Below are positions 7,000 to 7,231 of a stretch of DNA of 7,231 nucleotides, in pieces. Every line of letters begins with the position of its first letter. Positions within the stretch are counted from its first letter, which is position 1. Location of the stretch: assembly GCA_937128575.1 (NCBI GenBank), contig CAKZMN010000276.1, positions 1 through 7,231 on the forward strand. The letters are read 5' to 3'. The DNA comes from an uncultured Alphaproteobacteria bacterium. Lineage in GTDB: Bacteria > Pseudomonadota > Alphaproteobacteria > Micavibrionales > Micavibrionaceae. Both the position numbers and the translations under genes were made by a program. The notes under the pieces were generated by a model. It ran no database searches. It saw nothing but the letters and a program-made list of their open reading frames with translations, and was not told the origin of the DNA.

Positions 7000-7231
7000 G
7001 CTTCGCCGCTGGTCTATCAACCGCCGCGTCTGGCCCCACCAAAGATTTAAGCTTCACTTTTTTAGCAGTCGCCTCCGGCTCCACCGAAACGTCAGCCGCA
7101 ATCTTGGGCGCAGACTTCACGCTAACCTGAACAGGTTTCTGGCGATCATTTCTAACAACCGCGCTGACTGGAACAACCTGAATGCCCTTCGCCGCCAATG
7201 CCAACGATGCACCGACCGTTGTCGACAGCAG
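6977..7231 (-). CDS. C-terminal part of an unrecognised, possibly exported protein (partial)
   Basis: The leftward frame is open from the right edge to a TAG at 6979-6977, giving 84 visible residues with no start codon required inside the window. The first visible residues, [13 protein letters not shown] followed by AKG, resemble the end of a signal peptide with an Ala-x-Ala cleavage site. The remainder is rich in Val, Lys, Ala and Pro with no domain I recognise. If that reading is right, the mature protein is short, about 70 residues, and acts outside the cytoplasm. A TTG at 7204 could serve as a start but lacks a clear ribosome site, and the frame continues beyond it. The last 23 bases overlap the trpE tail. 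Absence of a competing frame to the right of trpE supports it moderately. Confidence 0.5.
   Translation of the reverse strand: MLSTTVGASLALAAKGIQVVPVSAVVRNDRQKPVQVSVKSAPKIAADVSVEPEATAKKVKLKSLVGPDAAVDRPAAKLTPLPVQ

Noticed and set aside
6997..7055. Direct repeat TAAGCTTC at 6997-7004 and 7048-7055
   Set aside because: Only eight bases, partly a common palindrome, one copy at the trpE stop and the other within the convergent coding frame; no sign of a mobile element or attachment site.

Overview
The window looks like a stretch of alphaproteobacterial chromosome carrying housekeeping genes. The order pyrG-secG-tpiA, facing away from a ppiD-like chaperone gene followed by trpE, is the arrangement I know from many alphaproteobacteria. 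The protein sequences also fit that group, for example an SPLGWH-type degenerate parvulin in PpiD and a trpE lying directly behind it. Base composition is moderate overall. I cannot name the genus from the sequence.

Layout from left to right. Bases 1-125 are AT-rich and hold no whole gene. A leftward gene may begin at the extreme edge (ATG at 12-10 with a Shine-Dalgarno-like GAAAAGG), and there is a small dyad at 36-59. Bases 144-791 (+) encode a lysine/glutamate-rich, probably coiled-coil protein of unknown function; this gene is clearly AT-richer than its neighbours and runs tail-to-tail into the end of pyrG. Bases 757-3549 (-) are a compact operon transcribed in the order tpiA, secG, pyrG: glycolytic triose-phosphate isomerase, the SecG subunit of the Sec translocon, and CTP synthase. 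All three look intact. A 76-base divergent region (3550-3625) separates tpiA from the rightward genes and contains two promoter-like elements whose -10 boxes overlap.

Bases 3626-5539 (+) encode a membrane-anchored periplasmic PpiD/SurA-type folding factor. Two bases after its stop begins trpE (5542-6999), anthranilate synthase component I. trpE is interrupted by one in-frame TAA at 6586-6588; the same frame then continues with well-conserved TrpE sequence to a normal end. This is the most notable observation in the window. As read, the gene is broken between two parts of its active site by a single substitution-type lesion, or the base is a sequencing or assembly error. From 6977 to the right edge a leftward reading frame encodes the C-terminal 84 residues of an unrecognised, possibly exported protein, overlapping the trpE tail.

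How the parts relate: secG and ppiD both concern protein export and folding at or beyond the inner membrane; tpiA and pyrG are central metabolism; trpE would start tryptophan synthesis from chorismate. I see no rRNA, tRNA, CRISPR array, insertion sequence or phage genes, and no convincing new multi-gene system. The points worth a second look are the trpE nonsense codon, the orphan gene wedged against pyrG, and the overlapping divergent promoters.
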